A DNA stretch of 64,000 nucleotides, taken from positions 149,847-213,846 of the forward strand of contig DF237036.1 in NCBI GenBank assembly GCA_000708835.1, written 5' to 3'. Made by a program: the position numbers and the translations under genes. The notes beneath the pieces are model-generated. The model searched no databases, was not told the origin of the DNA, and saw only the letters and a program-made list of their open reading frames with translations. The number at the start of each line of letters is the position of its first letter. The stretch's first letter is position 1. The stretch is from Klebsormidium nitens. Its lineage: Eukaryota > Streptophyta > Klebsormidiophyceae > Klebsormidiales > Klebsormidiaceae. Of the stretch, positions 11,071 through 23,235 are shown piece after piece.

Positions 11071-13781
11071 ATGGCTAACCTGTCTGTCACTGTCAGTTAC
11101 ACCACCACTTTGCTCTTGAGCTTACTCTTTTGTTGCCTAGTATTACATGCAGAAGCGCGGAGCTTGCGCGTTGTACATCTAGCTCACTATTTTGAACCAG
11201 TTACAATCAAAGACTCCGTTTCATTAAGGAGCACAGAGTCTCAGCAATCTGCGCAAGAATTAGAAGCAGCTCCATTACGCTTGAAGCAAGTTCTGCGTGG
11301 CGGCCAGCTGGGAAGACGCACGCTTTCTTTTGACAAAGGCAGAGCGCGTGAGTTGGAAACTGTTGACGCCGTGTTTACTCGGATACAAGAAGAATCTTCA
11401 AGACCGGAAGGTGGTGTCAAGGGCAATGGAGATAAAGGAATAGCGCCGGAAAGGGAACGTGACAGAAGCCTTGTGATTGAGAATGAGGTAAGAGCCATCA
11501 GAAGTGGCTTCATTCTGGAAGGATTTGAACCAGCAGCCTTCCAGTGTCTTGACAGGCTGCTTTTCGCATCAGCTGAGTTTGGTTCCCTCTTTCGAACTAT
11601 ATTCCACTGGGCTAATCGGGCAGGGCGGGGTTGAAAATCTCTGTTTACTGTTGCTTTCCACGCCAATCACTTTCTACCACCCGCAGTTCAGCTTACACGC
11701 CCCATATATTTTGACAAAGACCGGCTTATGGTTATCCACAGCTCACTACATCTGTCACAGGTTATCTATTAGAAGACGGCTCACAAACTTGTGTGTCTGT
11801 TTCAAGCTACCACCGAAGCTGAGCTGGCTAGCTGCACGACACCTTATCATGGTGATTATCTGATTACAGCCCAAGGGTTTTATTGGGCCGCCTGATTGAC
11901 AACTTGACACACCCAGTGCTGCCAGCTCAATGTGTATCGCCATTGATTGATCCTGCCCTTTGTTTTCGAAACAAATAGGACGGCTGACAAGCATTTGGAG
12001 ATGTAGGGACACCGTGTGATAGGACTTCATTGTCAGCTCCTGCGAGAATCAAGCCCATTTCGCAGAGAATCGTGGGTCAGAATCTGTTCCACGGTCTACA
12101 TCTTGGGAATTTCTTTATTTCTTTGATCTATTGCAAAGAAAGAGTTCAAGTACAGCAGGCTTTGCAATCAAAACAATCCACGAGCAGCACTGAAAATTCC
12201 TATGTCACTGTCATTTCCCCTAGGCAACCAAGTTCGGTACTGTATTTTACACTTGAGATAGACATTCACTCAGTGGTCGTTGATGACTTTGTTACCATTT
12301 TTCACGTGACCACCATTCTGAGCCCTGGTCACAGTTCATTCTACAGGCGATGATTGTCATGGTCGTGACTGAATCCTCTGACAACTGTTGAAAGCTGGCT
12401 GAGGTCCTCATTACTTCCTTTTTAATGCTGGAATCTGATATGCAGTCTTATGAGATTGTTGGAGGAGGGAATGCACGGTAAAATGCAAGCGACCTTTCTA
12501 CAAGCATTTCGAAACTGGGTTTCGAGTGGCAGCGATTCTAAGCACAGCTGTTGACATCGTAATGACTGGGCTTTCAGCGTTTTTCTTCTGGTCAGGTTGT
12601 TTTTTCCATCCGTGCAGGACGAAGGAAAGCTCGACATGCCACCCTTCCCTCCTCGTCGAACACCGACCCCAGAACCCACTCCCGAACCAACTCCTGAACC
12701 AACTCCCAAACCCACTCCTAAGCCGACTCCAAAGCCCACTCCAAAACCCACTCCCAAACCCACGCCCAAACCCACCTCGAAACCCACTCCAAAGCCGACT
12801 CCAAAACCAACTCCCGAACCAACCCCCAAACCGACACCCAAACCAACGCCAGAACCAACTCCAGAACCAACGCCAAAACCGACGCCTAAACCGACCCCAA
12901 GACCGACTCCAAAACCAACGCCTAAACCAACCCCAGAACCAACCCCCAGGCCAACCCCAAAACCAACTCCGAAACCCACTCCTGAACCAACTCCAAAACC
13001 CACGCCAAAGCCCAAGCCTACGCCTGAGCCCACTCCAAAACCGACGCCAAAACCGACTCCCAAACCCACCCCTGAACCAACCCCCGAACCCCCTCCTAAA
13101 CCGACCCCAAAACCGACTCCCGAACCCACCTCCGAACCGACCCCTAAACCAACTCCGAAACCCACTTCCGAACCTACTCCTAAACCAACTCCGGAACCGA
13201 CTCCTGAACCAACTCGCAGACCCACTCAAAGGCCTACGTCCAAACCGTCACCCGAGCCAACTCGTGAACCCACACCCAAACCCACTTCCGAACCTACTCC
13301 TGAACCAACTCACAAACCCACTGGCAAACCCACTGGCAAACCGTCAGCCGAGCCAACTCGGGAACCCACGCGAGAACCCACCTCTAAACCCACATCTAAA
13401 CCGGGTCCGACTCCTAAACCCACACGAGAACCCCCTGAACCCCCTCCAAAGCCAAGCCCTCCTGAACCGTCGCCTTCTCCGGATCATAGGCGCCGTTATT
13501 ACATTCCGGTTCCGGTCATCATACTTTTGAGTTTTCTTTGGGTGGGCTGCTTTTGTGTGCGCGATAGGATAGAAGCGACTTGGGGTTGGGCGGAGAAAGA
13601 ACTAGAGCCGAGACTCAGAGACGTGGAGGCGAGTCCGTTGTTAGGGGGGGAGGATTCCGTTGCTTCGGCCGAGGGAACGGACAGCGAAACGGAAGAGACG
13701 GAGAAGGATCGTAGGATCACGCGAACAAAGTCAACGGAATTGCGGCAAGAATCGAGCTCCGCACTCGGAAGTTCGAACTGA
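11071..13781 (+). CDS. Secreted or membrane Thr/Pro-rich (HRGP-like) glycoprotein with one transmembrane segment
   Basis: Two exons, 11071-11487 and 12618-13781, join in phase 0 to give 526 aa. The start ATG (ACAATGGCT context) opens a signal peptide, [10 protein letters not shown] then a long Leu-rich core, ending around HAEARS. Residues ~30-139 are charged and probably disordered. A stalk of (T/S)PKPTPEP repeats spans about residues 152-425, followed by a hydrophobic segment ([15 protein letters not shown]) and an acidic ~73-residue tail. Thr/Ser-Pro repeats of this sort are known substrates for prolyl hydroxylation and O-glycosylation in plants and algae, so a wall-contacting single-pass protein is inferred. 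The tail contains EASPLL, which fits an acidic dileucine sorting motif. The splice join is supported by GTAAGA and a pyrimidine-rich CAG acceptor. No family name is assigned. Design and exon structure match the convergent gene at 15623-19245. Confidence 0.75.
12660..13470 (+). repeat. Coding minisatellite encoding (T-P-K/E-P)n
   Basis: A 12-base unit of the type ACTCCAAAACCC, repeated dozens of times with third-position variation, encodes TPKP/TPEP. The antisense strand reads as an open Gly/Val-rich or Phe/Arg-rich frame, an artefact of the repeat. Repeats of this kind commonly vary in copy number. Confidence 0.9.
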
Positions 13782-15622
13782 GTAGAGGTTTTATAGAAGT
13801 TCTCTCGAATCTAGGGCAACGGCAAGAGCGGACAGTTAGATAAGCGATCCGTGGAAATATGGTTATGTGTACAGCCTTTGTGTTTGTGTAGTCGGGGAGT
13901 CCGGTACGGGAGCAGCCTGAGATATTATAGATAGCGACTGGAGTTAAGTTGGTCGGGTGATTTAGAGCCTGGGGCATGCAAGCATTGATTAGTTGTCGGC
14001 CCGACTGAGTTTCACGGTGCCTGTTGCTAAGTTTTTGCAGCTTAATCACAAGGTCAGCATGAGCGAACCATGGTACGGTAGAAGGTGTAAGCGAACGGTT
14101 ACGTCTGATGGATCTGACAGTGGATATGACCAAACCATAATGCGTTTGGTAATCTGAGCGTACGTGGCCCGCGCTATCGTCAATCTCGAGCGAGCTTGAC
14201 TTCGAGTTAGCACCGTACACGGCTGGGCGTAGGACTAGATAGGGCGGAGTTGACCAGATTATATGACGGCATTGTAAGATATAGCCCCACCGAGAGGCAT
14301 GGTGAAAATGTTGCGAAGGAGAAAGAGGACTCGAGCAGGCGCCCATTCACCCGTCTTGCTATGACTTTGGATCGATTGACTTCATCATTGCATGCATGCG
14401 TGGCATGTATCCCTGTGAAAGCCTGCAGTGCATTTGCTTCTACGCTTTGGATCGGCGCAGTGACCCGGCTGCATAATGGGCATGCGTATCTCAGTCTGAG
14501 CTAGGTATGGGGGCCATCCACCGGCAAGACTTATGAGGATCCACTGAGCCAGGCTATTTTTGGTGAGTGCGCCAATTTCGATCGTCGGCCATCTCAAATC
14601 ATCACATGGTCGTGGCCGCCCGTTCCGCCTGGCGTCGCCCCAGACTTTCGAATGATCGATATCAGAGACTCAGACACGGGCATGAGCCTGCAAGCCGACT
14701 GCCGTATCTAATTTGTGCCTCACTACCTAGTATGTTTCATCCTTTGATCCAGGTCTCGGTATAGACCCCCTGATTTGGGAATCTACTTTCGAGTTTCTGG
14801 CAGAGTTTGGAAAGATCAGTAAGCTTGAGTCAGTAGACTCGTGCCGGGCGGTTCATGAGTAGCTTAATTCACAAGAGTGCAGTATATCAATACGCCACGC
14901 ACGTCATTGAAGATCGGATATCATATTGAAACAGTATCTGTTCAATAAGCTGAGCGGCGCGGCCCAACATTGTTGTTACGCCCTTATACCCGTACACAAA
15001 ACCAGACACAAATTTGTCCCTGAGATGGAACTTACATTCTCGATGCACGTTTGGAACCATGCAATGATCATCGGCGGTCACATTCAACGTTCATCAAATA
15101 AGCATGGGCGGCTTGCATAAGAATCGGACGTATGTCTCCCTCTCACGTACGGTATATTCAGGCAAACGTCTTAGCTAAGCTTGCGGTTGTGCTTCTACAA
15201 CCGTCAAGAGCAGTCCAAGACCCGAAGCCTGTTGCCTCTCAAGTCTGCATGCGCCTCTCCCTGTTCAAAGCCTGGACTTATCCTTCACATGCAACTCAAG
15301 AAGTAGAACTTCCATCAGAGAGTTGCTGCACGTACCTTCCTGATTCAAACTGATCTCGTTTTACCTTGTACACTATATAGTCATGGCATACCTTGCTTGC
15401 TAGTATGGTCAAATTGGCTGCTTTGCTCTATCGATTATCTGGCCATCTCTATCTCACTTCATTCTATCCAAATTTTTGCCAAGTTGCTGCGCTTACACTC
15501 TCTAGGCGCCGCGGCGCCGTCCATCCTCTAAGCGTACTATACATATGTTATAGTAACACTGCCTGCTTATATTAATTCTTTTCGGGCCCTCCCGATTCGT
15601 TTCCGAGTTGAACGCCACGAGC
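13782..15622. other. Intergenic region between two convergent genes
   Basis: It lies between the stop codons of the Thr/Pro-rich gene (+) and the Ser/Pro-rich gene (-), so it should hold both 3' UTRs. Reading frames are short and no conserved exon is visible. It contains many self-complementary words (TGCATGCA, CGATCG types), as in the other intergenic stretches. Confidence 0.5.
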
Positions 15623-18600
15623 TCACTCGAGGAGCGGCGACGACAAGTCGCGCTCCGACTGCCGCCGCGCCGCATAGCGTATCCTAAAGCTGCTTCTCCT
15701 GGCCCGGTTGATGAGCTCTGCTGCTATTTGCCGCGGGTAGTTCGCGTAGCAAAGCGCAGCGAAACCGAACCCAACGAGGCCCGCTAGCCCCAAACCGACC
15801 CTTATTTGCCAGCGCGAGTTTCTATCTTTGGAAGATCCTGGGGAAGGTGGTGCGGCTGAGGGGGGTAATACCGGCGGTGGAAACGGCGGTTTGGATGGGG
15901 GAAACGGCCTTGTAGGGGGGGGATGCGGGGGTAGCCGTTTGGGACTGGGGGATGGCCAAACAGGGGGGGAGGTTCTGGGGGACTTAGAGGGGGGTGGGAA
16001 CGGCGAAACGGAGGGCTTTTGTGGGGGTGAAGGGGAAGAGCTTCGAACGGGGGACGGGTGGGGCGAACGCGAGGGGGAGGCGGAGGGAAAAGGGGTTGTG
16101 GACGGAAGGGGGGATCGGCTATGAGACGGGGCGGGGCTTTTTGATGGAGAAGGGAAGGGACTGGAAGATGGGAAGGGAGATCTGGAAGGTGACGCGGTTG
16201 GGCTGACAGAGGGGGACGGGCTATGAGAAGGGGACGGACTATGAGAGGCCGCTGGGCTACGAGAGGGGGACAAGCTGTGGGATGGCGATGGACTATGTGC
16301 AGGGGACGGGCTATGGGAGGGCGCCACGCTATGTGAAGGGGACGGGCTATGTGAGGGGGACGGACTCTGAGAGGGGGCCATGCTATGCGAGGGTGAGGGG
16401 CTCCGAGAGGGGGGCGGGCTATAAGAAGGCGCTGCGCTATGAGAAGGGGACGGGCTATGTGAGGGGGACGGACTCTGAGAGGGGGCCATGCTATGCGAGG
16501 GTGAGGGGCTCCGAGAGGGGGGCGGGCTATAAGAAGGCGCTGCGCTCTGAGAAGGGGACGGAATGTGAGAGGGGAACGGGCTATAAGAGGGCGCCGCGCT
16601 ATGAGCGGGACTATGAGACGGGGATGGGCTATGAGAAGGCGAAGGACTTTTTGGAAGGAACGGAGAGGCGGACGGGTAAGCACTTCGGGAGGGGGACGGC
16701 TGTGCTGACTTCGAAGGGGACGGTTGTGCTGACGTCGACGGTGAAGGGACGGCTGACGTCGATGGAGACGGGTGTGCTGACGTCGAAGGAGACGGGACTG
16801 CTGACGTAGAAGGTGACGGACTTGCTGACGCGGATGCTGGTGGACTTCTAGACGGCAAAGGGGATCGCGAAGGCGACGGGCTTTGAGATGGCCGTAGAGA
16901 TGCTGACGGAGAAGCTGACGTAGACGGTGACGGGCGTGCCGACGTAGAAGGTGACGGACTGGGGCTTCGAGAGGACGACGGAGAAAGCGACCGGCTTGGG
17001 GGGGGGCTGTGAGAAGGGGACGGTGACGCCTTTGCTGACGCACTTGGTGACGTACTTGCCGACGGTTTTGGTGAGGCGCTTCTCGAGGGACTCGGCAGAG
17101 GACTCGGAGATTGAGACGGCGAGGGGCTTTTCGCTGGCGGGGGGGTTTGCGAGGGGCTTCCGGAGGGGGAGGGTTTCGGGGAGGGTTCGACGGGGGCAGG
17201 CGGTTTTGGCGCGGGGGGTGCGGTTTGGGGAGTGCCGAGGGGGGTGGTACGGGGGCATCTCGAGCTGGAGGATCGTTTTGGGGGAGTGCAAGTTTTCGTC
17301 GGTTCCATCAGAAACGAGTTCCTGAAGGAAAGAGTATCGGTCATTTTCGTAGGAGGTATCAATGCAGGGTCATGGTTGGAAAAAGACACGGATGAGATGG
17401 GGAGTTGGAGCTTTGAAGGACGTTGTACGGAGGATTGAACGAGACGACTAAAAAGATGAGAGGATAAGCGAAGAGGCCTGCCGGAGGGCAAGAAGCAGAG
17501 GGTGTCATGGTTTTCTACGAGTTCTTTGTGGGAAGCAGTCTGACAATTGCAGAAAGACAAACCTGGTCAGTTTCTCGGACTACAAATCAACAGAAAAACC
17601 CTAGATTGAAATCGGGAATGAGCTGCCGCAGACAGCGAAGGGATTTGCAAGCGAGACACTATGTGCGGAAGGTCCAAGATATACAGAGATAAACTGCCAG
17701 AAAGAGAGCCTCAAGCCAACGAAGCAAAAGACCACAATCCAAAGGTCTGACAAAATCTTCCGGAAACTTTGTGAACTTCCTATAATTTTGTCAAAACAGG
17801 CGGTTGAATAGATAGAGTGGGCCTCAGGTAGATAAGCGGCACATATGTTTTGATCTTCTGTTTCTTTAGACCAATACAGACGCTCTACGGATGGTGGGCT
17901 TGACAACATCAGGTTTGAGAGTTGCAACCGAAAGCCACACACTGATGCACATGGAACGAGAGGATCACGGCGCATCTACCTTGATTATCACCGCGGAATG
18001 ACCAGTTGAAGACAGAAACTGCCTCTGAAATCTGCCTTCAGTCATGTGGCACATCAGTCGACTCTATCATGTTGCTGGTCTACCCGTTTGGTCTTCACCT
18101 ACATATTTTGTGGAGTTTTAGCAGCCTTGCTAAATCTGCTTTCTGATGCCCCAGGCTGCTGCCTAAAGGTGGACCAGTCACGGCATGGCAAGTGGACAGA
18201 CTATTGTCATACTTCCTTTTCTTTTGTAATTTTCTCCTTCCCTTGTCTGCTGGGAAGCTACAGCCTTGTCAGCAAGCTCAGCGCCTGCCACACTGAATCA
18301 CAAATGAAAGTGTTGAAGTACTGAAAAGGAACGCTTTCAGTGAAAGCCTGAAGAATGGACTGCCAATACGTGCAGATTAATCACCTTGTGTAGAAAACTA
18401 GGATTGGCCTTCTCCAAGTTGCCAACTCAAGGCACACCCAAGCTTAACCCATTTCCTAACCTCTTGCCAGCAATTACTCTTACCTCCGGTTGCCTTCCCA
18501 CTTGTGCATCCTGTCCCGCTACTCCTTCTTGCAACTTTGCCTCCTGAGCTAATGCAGCCCCTTGGCGGTTTGATGCAGCCCCTTTCCAACCGAGCTCTAC

Positions 18601-19245
18601 GAAACCAGGCCAGCCAATTCTTAGCTCCGTCTCTAGTTCTTCAGGAGGTACGTTGTTCAAGCTCTCCTTATCTGTCTTCTCCTCTACTCTTTCTGAAAGC
18701 AGTGGTTCAGCTACATCCCTACTTCGAATCCTTGCACTCTCAGTCTGACCCATTCCTACTCTTTGCTTATCTCCATCTCTACTCTGTATCCCTAAAGTAC
18801 TGTGGTGACCGGACTCGGATGCAAATGTTGAACCAGCTCTCGCCACTTCCTCAGCTGTAGCATGGGCGCTGATTGGTACAATCCTTTGCTGGTCAGCCAT
18901 CTCAACGAAGCCATGCAATCGCTTCTCTTCAAGAAGCCTTTGCCTGGCACTACGAGAAGCCTGCTTCTGGAGAAACTCTTGTGCTCCTCCAACCTTCCCG
19001 CCTAACGTGGTTTTGGATTCACTATGTTCAGCTTTTGACAATTGTTCTGCCGCTTCATGATCCTCCTTAGCTACCCTTCCAGCTGGATCCGCATGGTAAG
19101 GCCTGTTTGTCCTTGCTGCGAGCGCACCTTGTGAGAGGATCAGCAGAAAGAGCAGCGAAAAGCATTGTCTATGGGGAGCAGCAAGCCTGCATTCACAGCG
19201 CTTGCTTCGAAAGGGCTTATTTCGAATCTTTGATCCGTCCATCAT
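15623..19245 (-). CDS. Ser/Pro-rich (HRGP-like) single-pass membrane glycoprotein, with an apparent 1-base frame break
   Basis: Exon 1 is 19245-18484 (ATGATG start). It encodes a basic N-terminus, a hydrophobic signal or anchor (CFSLLFLLILSQGALA) and ~210 charged, probably disordered residues, ending at a GAG|GTAAGA donor. Exon 2 runs to the stop at 15623 and encodes a very long (S)PSPS-type stalk, a membrane segment (GLGLAGLVGFGFAALCY) and a basic tail ending SSPLLE. The likely acceptors (17321 or 17264) both give a frame reading LEMPPYHPPRHSP, which resembles [12 protein letters not shown] at the same place in the neighbouring gene. That frame then leaves the PSPS frame by one base. A run of six G at 17213-17218 is the likeliest site: one base fewer restores continuity. 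Either this is a sequencing or assembly error or the gene carries a real frameshift. Inferred role is a glycosylated, wall-contacting membrane protein. Confidence 0.7.
16330..16560 (-). repeat. Two nearly identical ~100-base units within the Ser/Pro stalk
   Basis: Two adjacent units, about 16341-16444 and 16445-16550, are almost identical at the DNA level and encode the same block (SYSPPPSRSPSPSHSMAPSQ in part) twice. The near identity against a more diverged background of PSPS codons suggests recent in-frame unit duplication by slippage or unequal exchange. Confidence 0.85.
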
Positions 19246-19951
19246 TCTCCTCAGCTGGTTTCATTAGCTTCAGCGCTTTGGTTGAAGTGCGCTGTGTCCA
19301 CTCATCTAGCTCTTCTGAGGACCAGATTGTCCTCCTTCTATCAGGACATTCTGCGATAAGAATGCGACTGGTAAACTGTAAACCTGATGAACGCGAGGAT
19401 TGATCGAGGATATACAGGCGTGCACGTTGAGAGTGATGATGTATACAGAGGTGCGCCGTGCAGCTCAGCAAAACGATGCTGCTCTGTGAATAGGGTTTCC
19501 TCGATTGTGGAGTGTGCCCTTCGTCTTCGTGCGTAACAGAAGGGGTGAAATCCAGTCAGAGCGTTACAGCGTGGCCACTTCAGCACAGCGCTCTCACGAG
19601 TCTCAGCTGGCCCGGCCACGCGACTGGTTTCCGGCGTGCGAAGCCTAGCGGCTCACGCGGTGCACTTGAAGTTGGCCTGGTAAAAGGTCTGGCTAAGGGT
19701 TCTTGTCTTCTTCCCATTTGGTGACTCTCGCACATCCTCTGTCCTGGTTCCTCATTTTGTCAGTGTACGTGTGGCTTTGTCCACCTTCAATTCTTAAAAG
19801 GGCGCAGCATCTGGTTTGAGGCTGGTTTGTGGAGGGGTGCCTGACGCCGTTTACATGCGATGAGCGAGCAAAGAGGAGGTTGTTAAACTGAGGAGTTTGT
19901 GTGTATTTTTGGGGAGAGCGTTGCAGACCTAGGCACCTGTTACGCGCCAGC
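19246..19951. promoter_or_regulatory. Head-to-head region of the Ser/Pro-rich gene and F-box copy A
   Basis: Divergent promoters are expected here. The region is duplicated in part at about 25303-25905, in front of F-box copy B. No coding exon is evident. Conserved stretches between the two copies are the best candidates for control elements. Confidence 0.45.
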
Positions 19952-21368
19952 ATGGGGAGCAAAAAAGCCAAGACAGACAGAGGCGACGCGGCAAACGACG
20001 TGTTTGAGCGCATGCCTGACAGCCTCGTGCTGAAGGTTTTCTCAAAGCTGCCGCATGTTGGGCACGTTCTGCGGGCCGCTTCGGTGTGCCAGAGGTTTCG
20101 AGCTTTGGCCTCCCAAGTGGAGAAGCTAGTAGTTGATTTCAACAGGTTTCCGGACACTGAGAGCTGGATAAGGCATGAGATGGGCGTCGGGCTCTTGCTG
20201 GCTCGCAGCGCAAAGGGGGCGTTGAAGGATGTAACATTTATGGCGGCTTCGAGGAGTAGCTTCACCCAGATGAGCGTGCTCTCTTGGATCACCGCGGTCA
20301 GTCCGAGCATCACGCTCTTGAAAGTAGAGGATGAGGATAGCAGGGACGATCTGGGCCGCCGCTTGGAAGCCGCGTCTCACTGCTCCCGTCTTGCAAGATT
20401 TTATCATACAGGATCCAGCGACTGTATCATGACAAGCGAGGTTATCTCCTCATGTCGTGGGGGCTTTAGGCTGCTTGAGGTCCTCAACCTCCAGAATCTT
20501 TCCACAACTAGTGAAACCGTCACCCAACTCGTGTCGCTCTGCCCCCGTCTCAGAAAGCTATATCTCGAGGGACTCCAGGGGGTGGAGCAACTTGAGCTGT
20601 CAAACAGCACTATTGAGTACGTCAGGTTGAATGCAACGACGGATTGGGGGGAGGATTTAGGAAGCCTTCATCACGCTTGTGATGCCTGCTCTTGAAAGCC
20701 TGTCACTCGGCGACCTCGGAAACTCGCTGACATTGCGAGATGCCCCCCTGGAAACCCTTGAGCTGTTTGAACCTCTGAACCACGCCGCCATAGATTTGGG
20801 GAGCGAGGCCGATCTAGAAAGCCTAGAGATCCATATGGATAGCTGGCCCCCAAGTGGCAACGTCTTTGCGAGGTCGTTTGCTTTCAGCCGGATATTGTCC
20901 ATTCTCAAGCAGTCAATGCCAGGGTCGTTAAGGACACTGACGATGCCCTCGATTGACATCTTTGAACGGCTCTCGTGGACCCAAGCTCAAGACTTCTTCA
21001 AGCTTATAGTCAGGCTTCGGGTTTTCAACTTCATGGGCAGTTTTGCAGTCGCCTGTGGTTTTGGGGAGTCAGTGAGCAAGTCGGAGGGTATCGCTGCGCA
21101 ACTTCGTGGGCTGGTGCAAGAACTCAACTTCAAAGACCTCCTTGATGTTAGCTTCTACTTAAACGTAGAGACACCGGCGTGCTTTGAGCTTATGGAGATT
21201 ATGGCAAAGCGTAGCCCGGCGTTACGGTCTTTGACCGTGTATACAGATTCTGGGGTAGTGGGGTTTGAGCTGCCTGGGAGCTTCATCTCTGAGGTTGTGC
21301 GTTTCCAGCGCTCTTATCCACAGGTTAAGGTGGACATTAAGCTTCCCCATGTATTGAGGTGCTACTAA
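19952..21368 (+). pseudogene. F-box/LRR-like gene, copy A, broken by a 5-base deletion
   Basis: The ATG at 19952 (MGSKKAKTDRGD) opens an F-box (about residues 12-50: MPDSLVLKVFSKLPHVGHVL) and the first LRR-like half, ending in a stop at 20693-20695. The second half continues in another frame from about 20660 to 21368 (LVMPALESLSLGDLGN to the C-terminus). Against copy B (25906-27339), the stretch after WGED is 5 bases shorter, which causes the shift. Both halves are otherwise well preserved, so the break may be recent, or a 247-residue F-box-only product may still be made. An intact version would act as an SCF ubiquitin-ligase substrate adaptor by family. No intron is evident. Confidence 0.82.
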
Positions 21369-23235
21369 AAAGCTACCAAGACTGGATGGTAGGCCAACTC
21401 ATTGACGCATGTCCTTGGCAAACCATTGATATAAGGTCATCTCATTCTTGTTTGTTCCCTGTAAGATATTCTTGACATATGCACTGGCCGGCCGGCCTGG
21501 CAAGCTGGAGTTGTGTCATGCGTGTCCGGATCGAGCCCCAATTGAGTCGAGGCCTCTGACAAAGCGTCATCGAAATGAAAAGTAGGCCGTCCATTATGGT
21601 CGAACGTCGTGCAAGTTATGCAACATGCTGTATAGTGTGCATGATGTGCATCATAGGGCCTCGATACTTTGGAGGGGGGGCCTAGGTGCATGAGGTTGCA
21701 AACATCCCTTATTGTTTGTTCATTCTAGTGCATTGTTAGACAGCATGGCTTGTTTAGCATTGGCCTCGACTTTATTATAGGACTCGATCTATTCTGGCAC
21801 GACACGTAGGGTACTTTTCCTTCGACTCACATATAGTCACGTTGGCACCGAGTTGTTACGACCGGCCGGCGTGCGTCGCATAGACCATTGCTTGAACACA
21901 GGCCATGATGTCGTGCAACACGTTGCAGCCGATTGAAAGATGCGATTCCGTCAGGCGCGGCAAGCCTGAGAACTGCGCGTTGACTATCACTTTACATAGC
22001 ACTCCTACAATCCCCCGAGGGTATACTCGAGGGTGGCGAGTCCGACCAATTTAGCGTGTCAGGAGCCCGGCCAATTCCGGACCACGCTCGACACTATTGG
22101 CAAGAGACCAGGCTCAACGCTCAGCGGTAACGTTCAGCCTGGCGGCTTCATTGCATGACTCGTGATCCTTGCGCGATGGTTATGTCTACAAGAAGGCGCT
22201 TTCAGGACTAGGTTATGCGTCATTCCTCGTCGCAACCATGCAAATCAAATGATTGAATCTACCAACTACGAAATCTTATCACCTCTGAGGTGCGCGTCTC
22301 AGATGCCCGTTGTCAGGACAAGGTCTGCTTGAAAGGCTCATTGCCTGTCTTTCTGCTAGCAATGCTTGCCACTTCGCCTGTTTCAGACTCCAATCATATT
22401 TTGGAGACGTAGACCCGTAATGATGCCTACTATAACGAGACAATAGCAGAGCGGTGGCAATTACGGCTGCCAGTGACAGACCGGTCAGCTCCTTCTTGAT
22501 GGCTGAGGAGCCGAGCGTGAGGAACTATCATTGTTCCACCCCCCCGCTTACAGTCGATTATTGCATGTACCTCTTATCTTCTCGTCCTTGTGAATAAACG
22601 TCACAGGGCTGTGCTGCTGTCTCTCTCTTTTGCACATTGCAAGTTCCACCCGCAATTGGAAAACGCGTTGTTCGTAGAGCAATATCGAACGAAGGCGCCG
22701 GGATGCATCAGTGCAATATCGAATTCAAGTCATGTGACTGGTCGTCTGGCCTGCTACGAGCATCAACGCATGCTTTTGGCGCGGCTCCCAAGCGGCCTGT
22801 CCTAGCTGCCCGCAACGTCAAGCCAATACGAACAGGCAGCCACGACACGCACCAAAACTTCGAAGCCAAGCAAGACACGTCCTGTGCATTCTAGGACCAA
22901 AGCAGAAGCGAAAGCTGAAGCTACATATGCGCATCTTCTGCATAGCATCGGAGTTCCTTCAAACAGATTGGTTCCTCAAAGGCGGCTGACTTAATAGGAT
23001 CCCGGATCCATACTTCAACGTTTTGACCAGCCTTACAATCAAGGAGACCAACACTAAGCAGGCGGCCCTTCTCAGACGGGTGCTTATACGTCCATCCCTT
23101 TCTCCGCTCACCGAGCAGCTTCTGTTTCAAATGTCTTCACTGCTTACCGCAGTGACGTCTTTTGTGCGCATCTTGACAATCGGGAGTTCAGCAACAGGAT
23201 TCCTGGATAGCTAGCGCGCACAAACGGACCTGTAA
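21369..23235. other. Intergenic region, duplicated in part
   Basis: No gene is recognised. About 22260-22520 matches about 28265-28490 downstream of F-box copy B (shared words include CTGCTAGCAATGCTTGCCAC and GCAGAGCGGT). GGCCGGCC-type palindromes occur near 21488 and 21862. The rest is diverged or unique. Confidence 0.5.

Noticed and set aside
12422-13229. Long antisense Gly/Val-rich and Phe/Arg-rich open frames opposite the TPKP repeat
   Set aside because: They are a by-product of a 12-base coding repeat without stops on the other strand; the sense frame has signal peptide, membrane helix and splice support.
15802-17043. 413-codon alternative frame (Arg/Pro/Leu-rich) overlapping the Ser/Pro stalk
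   Set aside because: Low-complexity shadow of the PSPS repeat in another frame; it lacks the membrane segment and any plausible start or splice context.
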